Below are positions 63,295-64,000 of a stretch of 64,000 bases of DNA, piece after piece; the first letter of the stretch is position 1; every line of letters starts with the position of its first letter. Location of the stretch: the NCBI RefSeq assembly GCF_000214665.1, contig NC_015572.1, positions 4,278,001 to 4,342,000 on the forward strand, read 5' to 3'. The position numbers and the translations under genes are program-made. The notes beneath the pieces were generated by a model, which did no database searches, was not told the origin of the DNA, and worked only from the letters and a program-made list of their open reading frames with translations. Source of the DNA: Methylomonas methanica MC09. GTDB taxonomy: Bacteria > Pseudomonadota > Gammaproteobacteria > Methylococcales > Methylomonadaceae.

Positions 63295-64000
63295 ATGCAC
63301 CCCATGCTTAATATAGCCGTGCGCGCAGCGCGCAACGCCGGCGATCTGATTCAACGTTCCTCGCAAAATGTCGAGAAACTTACCATCGACCAAAAGAGCC
63401 GCAACGATTATGCCTCGGAAGTCGACCGCATGGCCGAGCAGGAAATCATCAAAGTTATCCGTGCGGCCTTTCCCGATCACGCCATTTTGGCGGAAGAAAG
63501 CGGCATGCACCAAGGTAATGATTATATCTGGGTCATCGATCCTCTGGACGGCACCACCAATTTTTTGCACGGCTTTCCGCAATATGCGGTATCGATAGCG
63601 TTGAAGCACAAAAACAAATTGGAAGTCGGCGTGATCTACGACCCTGTACGCGATGAACTTTTCACGGCGGAACGCGGCGGTGGCGCCATGCTGAATAATC
63701 GGCGCCTCCGCGTCACCAAACAAAACAGTATGCGCGGCGCCTTGATCGGCACCGGTTTCCCCTTTAAAACCATGGAGCATATCGAACCCTACCTGGGCAT
63801 GTTCCGCACCATTGCCGCTGATACGGCAGGCATTCGCCGCGCCGGCGCCGCTGCATTGGACATGGCCTATGTAGCCTGCGGCCGCCTGGATGCTTATTGG
63901 GAAATCGGTGTCAAGGAATGGGACATTGCCGCCGGGGTATTACTGATTCAGGAGGCTGGCGGCGTTGCCACCGACTTTTCCTTTAACGACAAATACTTAC
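63295..64000 (+). CDS. suhB: inositol-1-monophosphatase SuhB (3' end cut by the window)
   Basis: The gene starts at ATG 63295 (MHPMLNIAVRAARNAGDLI) and runs off the right edge at 64000 with 235 codons visible of an expected ~265-270. Motifs of the Mg-dependent phosphatase family are intact: AEESGMH, the metal site IDPLDGTTNFLHGFP, AGAAALDMAYVACGRLDAYWE and KEWDIAAGVLLIQEAGG. SuhB also acts as an rRNA antitermination factor in E. coli through RNA polymerase and NusG. Divergent from trmJ with a short shared promoter region. Confidence 0.97.
   Translation, partial: MHPMLNIAVRAARNAGDLIQRSSQNVEKLTIDQKSRNDYASEVDRMAEQEIIKVIRAAFPDHAILAEESGMHQGNDYIWVIDPLDGTTNFLHGFPQYAVSIALKHKNKLEVGVIYDPVRDELFTAERGGGAMLNNRRLRVTKQNSMRGALIGTGFPFKTMEHIEPYLGMFRTIAADTAGIRRAGAAALDMAYVACGRLDAYWEIGVKEWDIAAGVLLIQEAGGVATDFSFNDKYL

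Overview
The window looks like chromosomal DNA of a gammaproteobacterium, most likely a methylotroph or methanotroph of the Methylococcales. The clues are the recA-recX-alaS order, the trmJ-cysE-iscR block divergent from suhB, gltX followed by tRNA-Ala and two tRNA-Glu genes, a FabV-type enoyl reductase, and a quinoprotein-associated SoxYZ-like carrier next to its metallo-hydrolase, a pair normally found with PQQ alcohol dehydrogenases. The assignment is inferred from gene content; there is no rRNA here. No phage, insertion sequence, CRISPR array or origin was seen.

Layout. 1-6.7 kb: end of an unknown gene, a periplasmic MORN-repeat protein, a Ser/Thr kinase fused to an FGE-sulfatase-like domain, and a two-gene cassette of a VIT/VWA protein with a PEP-CTERM-like tail and an exosortase-like protease; the protease frame runs into a palindromic repeat island. 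6.7-10.2 kb: HerA/YjgR-like ATPase, phosphohexomutase, and an Ala/Lys-rich secreted protein. 10.3-16.1 kb: alaS, recX and recA, with toxin-antitoxin modules and an AT-rich unknown gene between alaS and recX. 16.2-25 kb: a membrane protein, an SRPBCC protein, a SOUL lipoprotein, a second repeat, and a Yej/Dpp-like peptide ABC transporter with a PIN toxin-antitoxin pair between its binding-protein and permease genes.

25-32 kb: fabV, an FNR-type regulator, a small lipoprotein, a perfect FNR box upstream of trxC, a PaaK-like ligase, a periplasmic peroxiredoxin, and an FHA-coiled coil-lytic transglycosylase fusion. 32.7-39.9 kb: two identical tRNA-Glu genes, tRNA-Ala, gltX, a Sel1 protein, a VWA-OmpA lipoprotein, a secreted nuclease-like protein and small conserved proteins. 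40-48.7 kb: a signalling cassette (seven-PAS histidine kinase, CheY-like regulator, REC-GGDEF-EAL protein), an RhlE helicase and a PilZ protein. 48.7-56.5 kb: rapA, a giant VanZ/O-antigen-ligase-like membrane protein, a DHH phosphoesterase and cysC. 56.5-64 kb: DUF2845 protein, the quinoprotein-associated pair, def, an orphan HvfA-like RiPP metallophore precursor, a minimal iscR-iscS-iscA cluster with a visible IscR-type operator, cysE, trmJ and the start of suhB.

Themes. Several genes concern cell-surface building and signalling: the exosortase pair, MORN protein, VWA-OmpA lipoprotein, FHA-transglycosylase, kinase-FGE and polysaccharide ligase. Others concern redox and metal handling: FNR, TrxC, peroxiredoxin, IscR/S/A, the HvfA-like peptide and the quinoprotein carrier. 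The most unusual loci are the private exosortase-substrate pair, the FHA/kinase proteins sharing acidic-Thr N-terminal motifs, the triple-VanZ ligase fusion, the orphan HvfA-like precursor, and the toxin-antitoxin modules placed inside otherwise conserved gene orders.
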